From: an uncultured Oceanospirillaceae bacterium
Lineage (GTDB): Bacteria > Pseudomonadota > Gammaproteobacteria > Pseudomonadales > Balneatricaceae
Length of the DNA: 64,000 nucleotides
Direction: 5' to 3'
Assembly (NCBI GenBank): GCA_913057435.1
Contig: CAJXNY010000003.1
Span: 1 to 64,000 of the forward strand
The position numbers and the translations under genes are program-made. Shown piece after piece: positions 1 to 10,471 of the stretch. Every line of letters starts with the position of its first letter. Within the stretch, counting starts at the first letter, position 1. Below the pieces are notes generated by a model, which was given only the letters and a program-made list of their open reading frames with translations, was not told the origin of the DNA and searched no databases.

Positions 1-51
1 AGATCTACACTATCCTCTTCGTCGGCAGCGTCAGATGTGTATAAGAGACAG
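1..51 (+). other. Illumina Nextera adapter (assembly contamination)
   Basis: These bases are not genomic. Positions 1-10 match the end of the P5/i5 arm. Positions 11-18 (TATCCTCT) match a Nextera i5 index. Positions 19-32 match the Nextera read-1 arm, and positions 33-51 are the 19-base Tn5 mosaic end AGATGTGTATAAGAGACAG. The reading frame of mnmA runs into this adapter and gains a false C-terminal tail containing SYTHLTLPT, a peptide known as a signature of adapter read-through in protein databases. Any annotation across this point is wrong. Confidence 0.98.
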
Positions 52-1132
52 CAATAACGCCGCCGCCCAGACAGATATCGTCATCATAGAAGACAACGGA
101 CTGGCCCGGGGTAATGGCACGCTGTGGCTCATCAAAGCTGACAAACCAGTCGCCGTTCTCGCGGCGCTCCAGAGTACAGCTCTGATCAGACTGGCGGTAA
201 CGCACTTTGGCCCGCAATTGTAACGGCACAGCAGGCGGCTGATCAGAGATCCAGAAAATATCACTGGCGGTGAGCCAGTCGGTAAACAGCAGATCATGCT
301 GCTTACCCTGAACAGCAACCAGCACATTACGCTCAAGGTCCTTGGCCGCCACAAACCAGGGCGCTTCCGGGTAGTTTTTCAAACCACCAATCAGCAGACC
401 CTGACGCTGGCCGATGGTGTAGTACATCAGGCCGGTGTGGTCGCCGATCACATCGCCATCCGGGGTTTCGATCTTGCCCGGCTGAGCGGGCAGGTACTGT
501 TTGAGAAAATCACTGAAGCGACGCTCACCAATAAAGCAGATACCGGTGCTGTCTTTCTTGTTGTGAGTTACCAGATCATGTTCTTCTGCCAGCCGGCGTA
601 CCTCCGGCTTTTCCATATCACCGACTGGAAAGAGTGACATGGCCAGCTCATCATGGCTGACCTGGTGCAGGAAGTAGCTCTGATCTTTGTTGCCATCCAT
701 GCCTTTGAGCAGCGTTGCCTTACCCTCTGTTTCGCCACGGCGCACATAGTGGCCCATGGCGATACGATCCGCACCCAGTTCTTTGGCGTATTCCAGGAAC
801 GCCTTGAACTTTATCTCACGGTTACACAGAATATCAGGGTTAGGGGTGCGGCCTGCCTTGTACTCTTCCAGGAAATGCTCAAACACATTATCCCAGTACT
901 CGGCAGCAAAGTTGGCTTTGTGCAGCACAATGCCCAGCTTGTCACAGACAGCCTGGGCATCGGCCAGGTCATCTTTGGCTGTGCAGTAGTCGGTGCCATC
1001 ATCCTCATCCCAGTTTTTCATAAACAGGCCTTCAACCTGATATCCCTGTTGTATCAACAGCAGGGCAGAAACGGATGAGTCAACGCCGCCGGACATTCCG
1101 ACGATCACTTTGAGATTGGCATTTTCGCTCAT
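52..1132 (-). CDS. mnmA: tRNA-specific 2-thiouridylase MnmA (3' end lost)
   Basis: MnmA uses ATP and sulfur relayed through the Tus system to thiolate U34 of tRNA-Glu, -Gln and -Lys in the cytoplasm. The ATP PP-loop SGGVDS lies at residues 14-19. The two catalytic cysteines are at about C103 (in NPDILCNRE) and C199 (in STGICFIGE). The ATG is at 1130-1132. About 360 genuine residues are present, ending at GGGVIA just before the adapter; only the last few residues and the stop codon should be missing. The natural length is about 365-370 residues. The NUDIX gene upstream on the same strand gives the nudJ-mnmA order known from enterobacteria. Confidence 0.97.
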
Positions 1133-1167
1133 GGATGGGGTGTACTCACATCAGGCTGATCAGCAGA

Positions 1168-1617
1168 TCAGCTCAGGGATTCAAAAATAAAGTCGAGAGG
1201 GAAACGGCGGCCCGCCAGGTAATCATCAATGCACTTAAGCACCATCTCACTGCGCAATTCAGCACTGCGGGCGACGATTTCATCCCGAGTCAGCCAGTGG
1301 GCAGCAATAATACCATCATCCAGCGGCCGTTCTGGCTCATGCGTAAGTGCAGTCGCGGCATAACACATGCGGTGATAAGTCACGCCGTTATTTGCCGATT
1401 TATGCACATACATACCAACCAGGTAGTCAGGCTGTACATGCCAGGCAGACTCTTCCAGGGTCTCGCGCACAGCGGCATCAAGGAACAACTCATTCTCTTC
1501 TACATGGCCCGCAGGCTGATTCAGCACGACTCGGCCACCGGATTCCTCTTCCACCAGCAGAAAACGGCCGTCGCGCTCAACAATAGTGGCAACGGTTGCA
1601 TGAGGTGTCCAGACCAT
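1168..1617 (-). CDS. nudJ: NUDIX hydrolase, NudJ-like phosphatase
   Basis: A 149-residue cytoplasmic hydrolase of nucleoside diphosphate-linked substrates. NudJ of E. coli acts on hydroxymethylpyrimidine pyrophosphate and nucleoside di- and triphosphates. The NUDIX box starts at GHVEENE (about residue 37) and ends in RETLEE, carrying the metal-binding glutamates. The usual Gly near the end of the box is Ala here. The ATG at 1615-1617 has AGAGGAAA as a good ribosome site. It lies 35 bp upstream of mnmA on the same strand and is probably co-transcribed with it. Family assignment is firm; NudJ subtype rests on length and the mnmA neighbour. Confidence 0.85.
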   Translation of the reverse strand: MVWTPHATVATIVERDGRFLLVEEESGGRVVLNQPAGHVEENELFLDAAVRETLEESAWHVQPDYLVGMYVHKSANNGVTYHRMCYAATALTHEPERPLDDGIIAAHWLTRDEIVARSAELRSEMVLKCIDDYLAGRRFPLDFIFESLS

Positions 1618-1714
1618 AGCTTTCCTCTTGATTTGACTGTTATATTCAGGTCGCCAACAATACCATTAATAACCGCAATTTACCTCCTGACAACACACCG
1701 TAGTGAGCACCGTC

Positions 1715-2167
1715 ATGACCCGACGTTACATCAAGGTACAGACCGAAGATTTTTCCATGGCAGAGCTGGCCAGCCAGCTGCGAGCCGACGATGCCAGCAG
1801 CGGGGCAGTGGTAACTTTTACCGGCATTGTGCGTGAACTGGCTGAAGGCGATCTGACCGGCCTGTATCTGGAGCATTACCCTGGCATGACCGAGAAAGCG
1901 CTGGATAGCATTGTCGACCAGGCCGCCGCGCGCTGGCAGCTGCATCAGGTGATTATTATTCACCGGGTGGGCACCCTGGGTCTGAACGATAATATAGTCT
2001 TCGTTGGTGTCGGCAGTGCCCACCGGGTGGACGCCTTTGAAGCCGCCCAATTTATGATGGATTACCTGAAAAAGGATGCGCCGTTCTGGAAGAAAGAACT
2101 GACCCGCACTAGCGAACAGTGGGTAGAGCAGAAAGGTACTGACATGGACGCTGCTGCCCGCTGGTAA
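1715..2167 (+). CDS. moaE: Molybdopterin synthase catalytic subunit MoaE
   Basis: MoaE, with thiocarboxylated MoaD, converts cyclic pyranopterin monophosphate to molybdopterin in molybdenum cofactor synthesis. Family signatures seen are LEHYPGMTEK, the HRVG segment, and the C-terminal run HRVDAFEAA followed by LKKDAPFWKKE containing the conserved active-site lysines. I chose the ATG at 1715 (150 residues, the family length) over an in-frame GTG at 1703. No moaD lies beside it, so the partner subunit must be encoded elsewhere. It is divergent from nudJ, sharing an intergenic region of about 100 bp. Confidence 0.93.
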   Translation: MTRRYIKVQTEDFSMAELASQLRADDASSGAVVTFTGIVRELAEGDLTGLYLEHYPGMTEKALDSIVDQAAARWQLHQVIIIHRVGTLGLNDNIVFVGVGSAHRVDAFEAAQFMMDYLKKDAPFWKKELTRTSEQWVEQKGTDMDAAARW

Positions 2168-2188
2168 GCCGCGCCCGTTATCAGGTGA

Positions 2189-2860
2189 TCAGCGCCCAGC
2201 CGGGCGTTTGCCAGCAGTTTTCTTACCTGCACCGGTACCACGGCGCGGGCCTTTATGAGGCGCAGACCCCGAACGACCGCCGCGCCGACTCATCGCCACT
2301 TTAGGCCGAGGAGCCGGCGTATTAACCTCCAGCACGCGATGTTCACCAGGCTTCAGCCCTTCAATCGACCATTTGCCAATCGCTACCCGCACCAGCCGTA
2401 ACGTTGGGAAGCCCACCGCCGCGGTCATTCGTCGCACCTGGCGATTACGACCCTCGGTGATAATCAGCTCAACCCAGCTGGTCGGAATCGACTGACGCTG
2501 CCGGATCGGCGGATTACGCGGCCACAGTTCAGGCTCATCCAGCTTGCGCGCTTTCGCCGGGCGAGTGGGGCCATCATTCAGCTCAACTCCCTCGCACAGC
2601 TGCTGCAACGCTTCGTCGCTGATATCACCCTCAACCTGGGCCCAGTAGGTTTTTGGCTGTTTAAAATCCGGGTGCGCTAGCTGGTGCTGCAGCTGCCCGT
2701 TGTCGGTTAATAGCAGCAACCCTTCTGAGTCATAATCCAGCCGACCCGCCGCATAAACGTCGGGCAGGTCAATATAATCCGATAGCGTTTTGCGGCCCTG
2801 GTCATCGGTAAACTGGGTCATCACCTGGAAGGGCTTATTAAACAGCAGAATTCTGGCCAT
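2189..2860 (-). CDS. rluE: 23S rRNA pseudouridine synthase, RluE-type
   Basis: A 223-residue RsuA/RluB/E/F-family pseudouridine synthase. RluE modifies U2457 of 23S rRNA. The catalytic motif is [18 protein letters not shown] with the nucleophilic Asp in [22 protein letters not shown] is the second family motif. There is no N-terminal S4 domain, which separates RluE from RsuA, RluB and RluF. The reading frame extends upstream to 3094, but that part overlaps icd on the other strand; [10 protein letters not shown] from the ATG at 2860 is the typical RluE N-terminus. The last 35 residues are a basic, Gly/Arg/Lys-rich tail. Convergent with moaE, divergent from icd. Confidence 0.92.
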   Translation of the reverse strand: MARILLFNKPFQVMTQFTDDQGRKTLSDYIDLPDVYAAGRLDYDSEGLLLLTDNGQLQHQLAHPDFKQPKTYWAQVEGDISDEALQQLCEGVELNDGPTRPAKARKLDEPELWPRNPPIRQRQSIPTSWVELIITEGRNRQVRRMTAAVGFPTLRLVRVAIGKWSIEGLKPGEHRVLEVNTPAPRPKVAMSRRGGRSGSAPHKGPRRGTGAGKKTAGKRPAGR

Positions 2861-2947
2861 ACAGCGTCTTAATTCACTCAATAAAAGGCGGGCTCCACAG
2901 CACCTATACTGAACAGTTATCAACCCTTCATTCAGATGGAGCAGAGC

Positions 2948-4210
2948 ATGGGATATCAGCACATCAAGGTGCCCGCCGACGGCGAGCGCATCGTTTCTGG
3001 TCACGATGGTTCTCTTAATGTTCCAGCGCGACCGATTGTACCCTTTATCGAAGGCGATGGCATCGGCGTGGATATTACCCCGGTGATGCAGCAAGTGATC
3101 AACGCCGCGGTTTCCAGCGCCTATGGCAACCAGCGCCAGCTCTGCTGGATGGAGGTCTATGCGGGGGAGAAAGCCAACCGGCTGTACGGCAATGACAACT
3201 GGTTACCCGATGAAACCCTGGCAGCATTCAGAGAATTTCGGGTGGGCATCAAAGGCCCGCTGGCCACCCCGACCGGCGGGGGGATTCGCTCACTCAACGT
3301 GGCTTTGCGCCAGCAGCTGGACCTCTACGTCTGCCAGCGTCCGGTGCGCTGGTTCAGCGGCGTACCCAGCCCACTGAAACACCCGGCCGATGTCGATATG
3401 GTGGTCTATCGGGAAAACTCGGAAGATATCTATGCCGGTATTGAATGGCCCGCAGGCAGCCCCGAAGCCGATAAAGTCATCCGGTTTCTAAAGGAAGAGA
3501 TGGGCGTCAGTCAGATCCGTTTTGACCAGCAATGTGGCATCGGTATCAAACCCGTATCGGAGCAGGGCAGCAAACGCCTGATCCGCAAAGCCCTGCAGTA
3601 CTGTATTGATCATCAGCGCCGCTCGCTGACGCTGGTACACAAAGGCAATATCATGAAATTCACTGAAGGTGCCTTTAAAAACTGGGGTTACGGGGTGGCT
3701 AAAGACGAATTTGGTGCCACTGAAGTGCCTGATAGCGACCAGCTAAGTTTCAACCACCCGACTACCGGTGATGCGATTATCGTCAAACATGTGATCGCTG
3801 ACGCGATGCTGCAGCAGATTTTGCTCAGGCCCGCTGAATACGATGTAATCGCGACTTTGAACCTCAATGGCGACTATATCTCTGATGCCCTGGCCGCCGA
3901 GGTGGGCGGTATTGGCATCGCCCCCGGTGCCAATCTGTCTGACACGGTCGCCATCTTTGAGGCGACTCATGGTACCGCTCCCCGTTACGCCGGGCAGAAT
4001 AAGGTCAACCCAGGTTCACTGATACTCTCAGCCCAGATGATGCTATGCCACCTGGGCTGGCATGAAGCCGCCCGAAACGTCATAAATGGCATGGAAGGCG
4101 CAATCCAGTCAGGCCGTGTCACCTATGATCTTGCTCGCCTGATGGACAACGCCACCGAGCTGAGCTGCAGCAGTTTTGGCGCAGCGGTTGTTCAGCATAT
4201 GGAAGACTAG
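2948..4210 (+). CDS. icd: Isocitrate dehydrogenase (NADP+)
   Basis: Converts isocitrate to 2-oxoglutarate in the TCA cycle. The 420-residue protein is the E. coli-type homodimeric enzyme. IEGDGIGVD is near the N-terminus. [13 protein letters not shown] contains the serine that AceK phosphorylates in relatives and the substrate-binding residues. [13 protein letters not shown] and GIAPGANL supply metal and cofactor contacts, and EATHGTAP the nicotinamide-site loop. I use the ATG at 2948 ([15 protein letters not shown], as in pseudomonads) with GGAG upstream, not the in-frame ATG at 2936. Transcribed alone, closed by the terminator at 4230-4257. No aceK or glyoxylate gene is nearby. Confidence 0.98.
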   Translation: MGYQHIKVPADGERIVSGHDGSLNVPARPIVPFIEGDGIGVDITPVMQQVINAAVSSAYGNQRQLCWMEVYAGEKANRLYGNDNWLPDETLAAFREFRVGIKGPLATPTGGGIRSLNVALRQQLDLYVCQRPVRWFSGVPSPLKHPADVDMVVYRENSEDIYAGIEWPAGSPEADKVIRFLKEEMGVSQIRFDQQCGIGIKPVSEQGSKRLIRKALQYCIDHQRRSLTLVHKGNIMKFTEGAFKNWGYGVAKDEFGATEVPDSDQLSFNHPTTGDAIIVKHVIADAMLQQILLRPAEYDVIATLNLNGDYISDALAAEVGGIGIAPGANLSDTVAIFEATHGTAPRYAGQNKVNPGSLILSAQMMLCHLGWHEAARNVINGMEGAIQSGRVTYDLARLMDNATELSCSSFGAAVVQHMED

Positions 4211-4229
4211 CGATTTAAAAACAGACAAT

Positions 4230-4257
4230 AAAAAACCAGCCGCTCGGCTGGTTTTTT
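4230..4257. terminator. Bidirectional rho-independent terminator, icd/cspD
   Basis: The hairpin AACCAGCCG/CGGCTGGTT is flanked by an A-run on one side and a T-run on the other, so it can stop transcription from both icd (plus) and cspD (minus), which converge here. Confidence 0.92.
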
Positions 4258-4306
4258 AATAGAACTGGTTCTTCAAGCGGGCGAGCCGCAGAAGAGGCGT
4301 CAATTC

Positions 4307-4519
4307 TTAGTGGGCACCTACCGGTTTGATATTAACCGCATGGATACCCTTAGGCCCCGGTTTAGTATCAAATTCAACCTCCTGTCCAGCTTTCAGGCTT
4401 TTGTATCCTTCTACCTGAATAGCCGAGTAGTGCGCAAAAAGGTCTTCACCGAATTCATCGGACAGGATAAATCCGTAACCTTTAGCGTTATTAAACCACT
4501 TCACTTTCCCTGTTTGCAT
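4307..4519 (-). CDS. cspD: Cold-shock-domain protein CspD
   Basis: A 70-residue single-stranded nucleic-acid-binding protein of the cold-shock family. The RNP-1-like motif is KGYGFI at residues 13-18. The RNP-2-like region is DLFAHYSAI, where VFVHF is usual in CspA. In E. coli CspD inhibits replication in stationary phase. The identification as CspD rests on the position: divergent from clpS-clpA, the arrangement conserved across gammaproteobacteria. The ATG at 4519 follows AGGAG at a good distance. Confidence 0.92.
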   Translation of the reverse strand: MQTGKVKWFNNAKGYGFILSDEFGEDLFAHYSAIQVEGYKSLKAGQEVEFDTKPGPKGIHAVNIKPVGAH

Positions 4520-4792
4520 ACATTACTCCTGACTATGACGCTTTAAAAATCTGCCAGCCTTTGATTGGTCAGGGCTGCTACAATGGAAGCAGCACAGCAA
4601 CCAAGCTTTTGGCTAAAAACGTACAGGTACATCAGACATAAGCTACCCTGCTTTACGCCAGTATAGCACCTCGTACAGAATGCTCTATCGCTGGAATGGT
4701 AAATCATACGATTTGCCTATACCAAACCAAAGCTTGTGCAACTAATTGTAATGAGTAGGTTTTTATTTAAAGTCAACGTGGAAAAGGTCTCT

Positions 4793-5146
4793 ATGAGTGA
4801 AAAAACGCATCTGATTCGAAATGGTGATGAACCGGACCATCACGACGGACAGGACGCTGGCACCGTTGTAGAAGAGGCGAAACCGGCGCTCAAGCGGCCC
4901 TCTATGTACCGAGTCGTCCTGTTAAATGACGACTACACTCCCATGGAATTTGTGGTAGAGATCCTGGTCCTGTTTTTCAGCATGGACCCGGAAAAGGCGA
5001 CACAGGTAATGCTGTCCGTCCATACCCAGGGGAAAGGCGTCTGTGGTGTATTTACTCGCGATGTAGCTGAAACTAAAGCGGCATTGGTGAATCAATATGC
5101 TAGAGACAACAATCACCCGCTGCTATGCGAAGTCGAACAGGTATAA
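4793..5146 (+). CDS. clpS: ClpAP adaptor ClpS
   Basis: ClpS delivers proteins with N-terminal Leu, Phe, Tyr or Trp (N-degrons) to ClpA for degradation by ClpAP. The 117-residue protein has a flexible acidic N-terminus (about 1-40), then the core. [16 protein letters not shown] holds the conserved NDD(Y/F)TPM segment lining the N-degron pocket. [17 protein letters not shown] is the second conserved block. I chose the ATG at 4793 ([10 protein letters not shown]); the frame is open to 4736 but that extension does not resemble the family. clpA follows 13 bp downstream, so the two form an operon. Confidence 0.96.
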   Translation: MSEKTHLIRNGDEPDHHDGQDAGTVVEEAKPALKRPSMYRVVLLNDDYTPMEFVVEILVLFFSMDPEKATQVMLSVHTQGKGVCGVFTRDVAETKAALVNQYARDNNHPLLCEVEQV

Positions 5147-5159
5147 GGGAGGTGACATC

Positions 5160-7415
5160 ATGCTGAACAGAGCGCTGGAAGATACCCTCAGTGTGGCGTT
5201 TAAGACCGCCCGGGGGAAGCGACATGAGTTTATGACAGTGGAGCATTTACTGCTTTCACTACTGGATAACCGTGAAGCTGCGGATGTATTACAATCCTGC
5301 GGCGCGCAGCTCGACCCGCTGCGCAAAAGCCTGACAGAGTTTGTAGACGAAACAACCCCTCTGCTACCAGAGACCGTACCTAATGTAGAAACCCAGCCAA
5401 CCCTGGGCTTCCAGCGGGTATTACAACGGGCCGTCTTCCATGTGCAGTCCTCCGGACGCCAGGAAGTTACCGGTGCCAACGTACTGGTCGCCATTTTTAG
5501 CGAGCAGGAAAGCCATGCCGTATACCTGCTACAGCAGCAGGGCGTCGAGCGTATTGATGCGGTTAACTACATATCCCATGGCATCGCCAAAGGCGAGGAA
5601 GACAACGTCCCCGCCCAGGACACATCCATTGAAGGCGAGGGTGCTGATGACAAAGACAAAGGCGCACTGTCCAAGTACGCCGTAAACCTGAACATCCAGG
5701 CCTCTCAGGGCCGAATTGACCCGCTGGTCGGTCGGTTGCCTGAAGTGGAACGGGTTATTCAGATCCTTTCCCGTCGCCGCAAGAACAACCCACTATTGGT
5801 GGGCGAGGCTGGCGTAGGCAAAACCGCCATCGCAGAAGGTCTGGCCAAGCTGATCATCGAAGGTGATGTGCCTGACATTATCAACCAGTCTACGGTCTAC
5901 TCGCTGGACCTTGGTGCATTGCTGGCAGGCACCAAATACCGGGGGGATTTTGAGAAACGACTGAAAACCCTGCTCAATGAGATTAAACAGCAGCCCCACG
6001 CCATTCTGTTTATCGATGAGATCCACACCATCATCGGTGCAGGTGCAGCCTCTGGCGGCTCCATGGATGCCTCTAACCTGCTCAAACCATTGCTCAGCTC
6101 CGGTGAGCTGCGCTGCATCGGCTCCACTACGTTCCAGGAATTCCGTGGTATTTTCGAAAAAGACCGCGCTCTCGCGCGTCGCTTCCAGAAAATTGATGTT
6201 ATGGAGCCAAGCGTTGATGACACCTTCCAGATCCTGCGGGGCCTGAAAAGCCGCTTTGAAAGCCATCACGAACTGGAATACACCGACGAAGGCCTGAAAG
6301 CTGCGGCTGAACTGGCTGACCGTTACATTAATGACAAACATATGCCAGACAAAGCCATTGATGTCATCGATGAAGCCGGCGCCTACCAGCGCCTGATGCC
6401 GGAAGAAGTGCGCAAAAGCTGCATTGATGTACCCGAAATCGAAGCCGTGGTGGCCCAGATTGCCCGCATCCCGCCGAAAAGCGTTTCTGCGTCGGATAAA
6501 GACCTGCTAGCCAAGCTGGAGCCGAACCTGAAAATGGTTGTGCTGGGCCAGGAGGAGGCGATTGGCACTCTGTCAGCCGCAATCAAACTGTCCCGTGCCG
6601 GGCTGAAAGAGCCTAACAAGCCTGTTGGCTGCTTCCTGTTTGCCGGACCAACCGGGGTCGGCAAAACCGAAGTAACCAACCAGCTGGCACGCCAGATGGG
6701 GATTGAACTGGTACGTTTCGATATGTCGGAATACATGGAGCGCCACACCGTGTCTCGCCTGATTGGCGCACCTCCAGGTTATGTCGGCTATGACCAGGGC
6801 GGCCTGCTCACCGAAGCGATTACCAAAAACCCGCACTGTGTACTGTTGCTGGATGAGATCGAAAAAGCGCATCCTGAAGTTTTCAACCTGCTACTGCAGG
6901 TCATGGACAACGGCACGCTGACCGATAACAACGGACGCAAAGCGGACTTCCGTAACGTGATCATGGTGATGACCACCAACGCAGGTGCAACCACCATGTC
7001 TCGTCCGTCCATTGGCTTCACCGAGCAGGACCACACGACCGATGGCATGGAGGCGATCAAAAAACTGTTCTCGCCTGAGTTCCGTAACCGACTGGATTCA
7101 ATCATTCAGTTCAAAGCACTGGACAGGCAGATCATCAAAGGCGTGGTAGACAAGTTCATTACCGAACTGCAGGTGCAGCTGGATGATAAACGGGTCGTAT
7201 TGCTGCTCGATGATGAAGCGCGCGACTGGCTGGCAGATAAAGGCTACGATCAGCAGATGGGCGCACGGCCAATGAAGCGCCTGATTCAGGAACGGATCAA
7301 GAAACCACTGGCTGAACTGATTCTGTTTGGAGAGCTTGCAGATGAGGGCGGTACGGTAGGAATTGGCGTGGATGCCAATGGAGACTTGCATCTGGAGGTG
7401 ATGGTGGCAGCCTGA
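5160..7415 (+). CDS. clpA: ATP-dependent Clp protease unfoldase ClpA
   Basis: A hexameric AAA+ unfoldase feeding substrates to ClpP. The 751-residue protein has the N-domain with two Clp repeats (about 1-145), the first AAA module with Walker [10 protein letters not shown] and Walker B LFIDEIH, and the second module with Walker [10 protein letters not shown] and Walker B LLLDEIE. IGFTEQD in the second module is the IGF/IGL loop that docks on ClpP. The start ([10 protein letters not shown]) is fixed by a strong site AAGGGAGGTG just upstream. The stop codon lies in the loop of a 10-bp hairpin. clpP is not in this window. Confidence 0.98.
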   Translation: MLNRALEDTLSVAFKTARGKRHEFMTVEHLLLSLLDNREAADVLQSCGAQLDPLRKSLTEFVDETTPLLPETVPNVETQPTLGFQRVLQRAVFHVQSSGRQEVTGANVLVAIFSEQESHAVYLLQQQGVERIDAVNYISHGIAKGEEDNVPAQDTSIEGEGADDKDKGALSKYAVNLNIQASQGRIDPLVGRLPEVERVIQILSRRRKNNPLLVGEAGVGKTAIAEGLAKLIIEGDVPDIINQSTVYSLDLGALLAGTKYRGDFEKRLKTLLNEIKQQPHAILFIDEIHTIIGAGAASGGSMDASNLLKPLLSSGELRCIGSTTFQEFRGIFEKDRALARRFQKIDVMEPSVDDTFQILRGLKSRFESHHELEYTDEGLKAAAELADRYINDKHMPDKAIDVIDEAGAYQRLMPEEVRKSCIDVPEIEAVVAQIARIPPKSVSASDKDLLAKLEPNLKMVVLGQEEAIGTLSAAIKLSRAGLKEPNKPVGCFLFAGPTGVGKTEVTNQLARQMGIELVRFDMSEYMERHTVSRLIGAPPGYVGYDQGGLLTEAITKNPHCVLLLDEIEKAHPEVFNLLLQVMDNGTLTDNNGRKADFRNVIMVMTTNAGATTMSRPSIGFTEQDHTTDGMEAIKKLFSPEFRNRLDSIIQFKALDRQIIKGVVDKFITELQVQLDDKRVVLLLDDEARDWLADKGYDQQMGARPMKRLIQERIKKPLAELILFGELADEGGTVGIGVDANGDLHLEVMVAA

Positions 7416-7426
7416 AGGCTGCCACC
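7403..7426. other. Perfect 10-bp hairpin spanning the clpA stop codon
   Basis: GGTGGCAGCC (7403-7412) and GGCTGCCACC (7417-7426) are exact inverted repeats with the clpA TGA (7413-7415) in the 4-base loop. No T-run follows on either strand, so it is not a classical terminator. It could protect the clpSA mRNA 3' end or help terminate convergent infA transcription. Confidence 0.6.
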
Positions 7427-7457
7427 CGGCCTGGTCACAGGTCTTGAAAAAGGCCTG

Positions 7458-7676
7458 TTATCGAGCGCGGTATACGATGCGACCTTTGCTCAGGTCATAA
7501 GGAGTCAGCTCAACCTTCACTTTATCGCCGGTCAGAATGCGGATGTAGTTCTTACGCATTTTACCGGAGATATGTGCAGTGACGATGTGGCCGTTCTCCA
7601 GCTCAACACGGAACATAGTGTTAGGCAGGGTATCAACAACCGTGCCTTCCATTTCAATACTGTCTTCTTTAGCCAT
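7458..7676 (-). CDS. infA: Translation initiation factor IF-1
   Basis: A 72-residue OB-fold protein that binds the ribosomal A site during initiation. The sequence from [11 protein letters not shown] to KGRIVYRAR is a near-perfect family match, including RVELENGH and [18 protein letters not shown]. It converges with clpA, the classic clpA-infA arrangement. A TATAAT-like hexamer upstream (about 7753-7758, minus strand) may be its -10 element. Confidence 0.98.
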   Translation of the reverse strand: MAKEDSIEMEGTVVDTLPNTMFRVELENGHIVTAHISGKMRKNYIRILTGDKVKVELTPYDLSKGRIVYRAR

Positions 7677-7888
7677 TTAATCTTTACCTTGGTGCCTGGA
7701 CCGATAATTAGAGCGCAGTATTCTGCCCTAATCCCTGCGTTATAGCAAAGGCATTATAGAGAGGATTGGATGAAAGTTGTGAGAAGACGTGCAGATTGTG
7801 CACTAAAGCCTGAAACGATAGCCTCAAACCCAACGGGTTCCCCAGCAGTAAGCACAAAGATCAAGACAATCAACCGGTTACCGACTGA

Positions 7889-8599
7889 TCAATTAACCGT
7901 CACCCAATTGCTATCCAGCAGCAATTCTGTGGGCTTAAATGCCAGTTTATAACTCATTTTGCGACAATCTTTAACCCAGTATCCCAGATAGAGATAAGGC
8001 ATACCCAGCCGTCTGCATTCATTAATCTGCCACAGAATTGCGTAACTACCCAGGCTCCGTTTTTTCTGTTCTGGATCAAAAAATGTATAAATTGCCGATA
8101 ACCCCTGAGCCAGGAAATCACAAACCGCGAGTCCAATCAGGTTATTTTCTGGGTCGCGAAACTCAAAAAACACACTGTCCTGATCCCCCTCCACCAGAAA
8201 AGACATAAACTGATCCTTACTGGGTGGATACATATCACCATCGGCATGGCGGGCGATTATATAGCGCTCATATAAATCATAATATTCGGCCGTTAACTGC
8301 GGACTGACAGCGCGCACTTTTAAATCACGGTTACGGGCGATCAGACGCTTCTGCCCCTTGCTCGGTTTAAACTGATCGGAAGGGATGCGCACTGAAATAC
8401 AGGCCTGGCACTGATCACAATGCGGGCGATAAACATGACGACCGCTGCGACGAAACCCCAGGTCTGATAACTGACTGTAGGTATCTTTGGCAATAATCGC
8501 CTGCGGGTCCACAAACAGGGTTTTGGCCTCCCTGTTCTGCAGATAACTGCAGCTATGGCCCGGAGTTGCGTAAAAGTTGAGGGATTTCAGATTTGTCAT
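7889..8599 (-). CDS. bpt: Aspartate/glutamate leucyltransferase (Bpt)
   Basis: Bpt transfers Leu from Leu-tRNA to proteins with N-terminal Asp or Glu (or oxidised Met), making N-degrons recognised by ClpS. The 236-residue protein is an ATE-family transferase. The N-terminal cysteine region (GHSCSYL, then HCDQCQACISVRIP) is the zinc or catalytic Cys cluster of the family. The C-terminal domain has a GNAT-like fold with YTFFDP and LYLGYWVKDCRKMSYK. The ATG at 8597-8599 overlaps the aat stop codon (ATGA), so the two are translationally coupled; a GTG nine bases earlier is less likely. Confidence 0.95.
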   Translation of the reverse strand: MTNLKSLNFYATPGHSCSYLQNREAKTLFVDPQAIIAKDTYSQLSDLGFRRSGRHVYRPHCDQCQACISVRIPSDQFKPSKGQKRLIARNRDLKVRAVSPQLTAEYYDLYERYIIARHADGDMYPPSKDQFMSFLVEGDQDSVFFEFRDPENNLIGLAVCDFLAQGLSAIYTFFDPEQKKRSLGSYAILWQINECRRLGMPYLYLGYWVKDCRKMSYKLAFKPTELLLDSNWVTVN

Positions 8600-9306
8600 C
8601 GCCTGCACTCAAACCAGTCGTGTTCCAGTTCCATCTGCCAGATATGCGAAACAGGCTGTGGCACCAGCTCCGCCAGGGCGTCAACAAAAGCATCCCGCGG
8701 GATCTCCTGGGCCCCCAGGCTCACCAGATGTTCACTTCTGACCTGACAGTCTACTAAAGCATAGCCCCAATTTTTCAGTTGTTCGACAAACCAGGCAAAG
8801 GCAATTTTAGAACCATCTCTAACCCGGCTGAACATCGACTCACCAAAAAAAACTTTCCCCAGGCCAATGCCATAAAGCCCACCGACAAGCGCGTCATCAC
8901 GCCATAACTCAACGGAATGCGCCCAGCCTTGCTGGTGCAGGTGACAATAGGCCTGAAACATCTCAGCGGTAATCCAGGTGCCGTCCTCATCATCACGAGG
9001 CGCCGCACAGGCCCGCATAACATCCGCAAAGGCACAATCCAGGGTGATGCGGTACTCAGCTTTACGCAAGGCTTTGCGCAGACTTCGAGAAATATGCAGC
9101 TGATCAGGATAGAGCACACAGCGCGGGTCCGGACTCCACCAGAGAATCGGCTCGCCCTCACTGTACCAGGGGAAGACCCCTTGAGCATAGGCACTGATCA
9201 ATCGCTGTTCGCTCAGATCACCACCCGCCGCCAACAACCCATCAGGGTCGCGCAGGGCTTGAGATAAAGGGGGAAACTCGTTCTGTTCCGTCAGCCAGGG
9301 AATCAT
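8596..9306 (-). CDS. aat: Leucyl/phenylalanyl-tRNA--protein transferase
   Basis: Aat adds Leu or Phe from charged tRNA to proteins beginning with Lys or Arg, generating N-degrons. The 236-residue length is the family norm. Signatures are FPWYSEGEPILWWSPDPRCV near the N-terminus, the SVELW element, GGLYGI and FFGESMFS, then ALVDCQ. The next gene bpt overlaps its stop codon. With clpS and clpA a few kilobases away, the whole leucyl branch of the bacterial N-degron pathway is encoded here except clpP. Confidence 0.97.
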   Translation of the reverse strand: MIPWLTEQNEFPPLSQALRDPDGLLAAGGDLSEQRLISAYAQGVFPWYSEGEPILWWSPDPRCVLYPDQLHISRSLRKALRKAEYRITLDCAFADVMRACAAPRDDEDGTWITAEMFQAYCHLHQQGWAHSVELWRDDALVGGLYGIGLGKVFFGESMFSRVRDGSKIAFAWFVEQLKNWGYALVDCQVRSEHLVSLGAQEIPRDAFVDALAELVPQPVSHIWQMELEHDWFECRR

Positions 9307-9329
9307 AATCTACGCAGCAGGGAAGGGTA

Positions 9330-9356
9330 AACAAACGGGGTCCAGGAAGGGACCCC
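9330..9356 (-). terminator. Probable trxB terminator
   Basis: GGGGTCC (9337-9343) pairs with GGACCCC (9350-9356). On the minus strand the hairpin is followed by GTTTGTTTA, a T-rich but interrupted tail. It sits 24 bp past the trxB stop codon and before aat. Confidence 0.55.
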
Positions 9357-9379
9357 ATCGCTCAGCTTAATAGATCGTC

Positions 9380-10360
<981 letters not shown>

Positions 10361-10471
10361 CTAAAGCAGCCAAGCATAGGCCGCTGGTGCAAGAATTCAA
10401 GCATACATTTCACCCTGGATAGAAATAATAGTTATAAGAACACAGTACAGAGACGACCACCGCAGGCCCAA

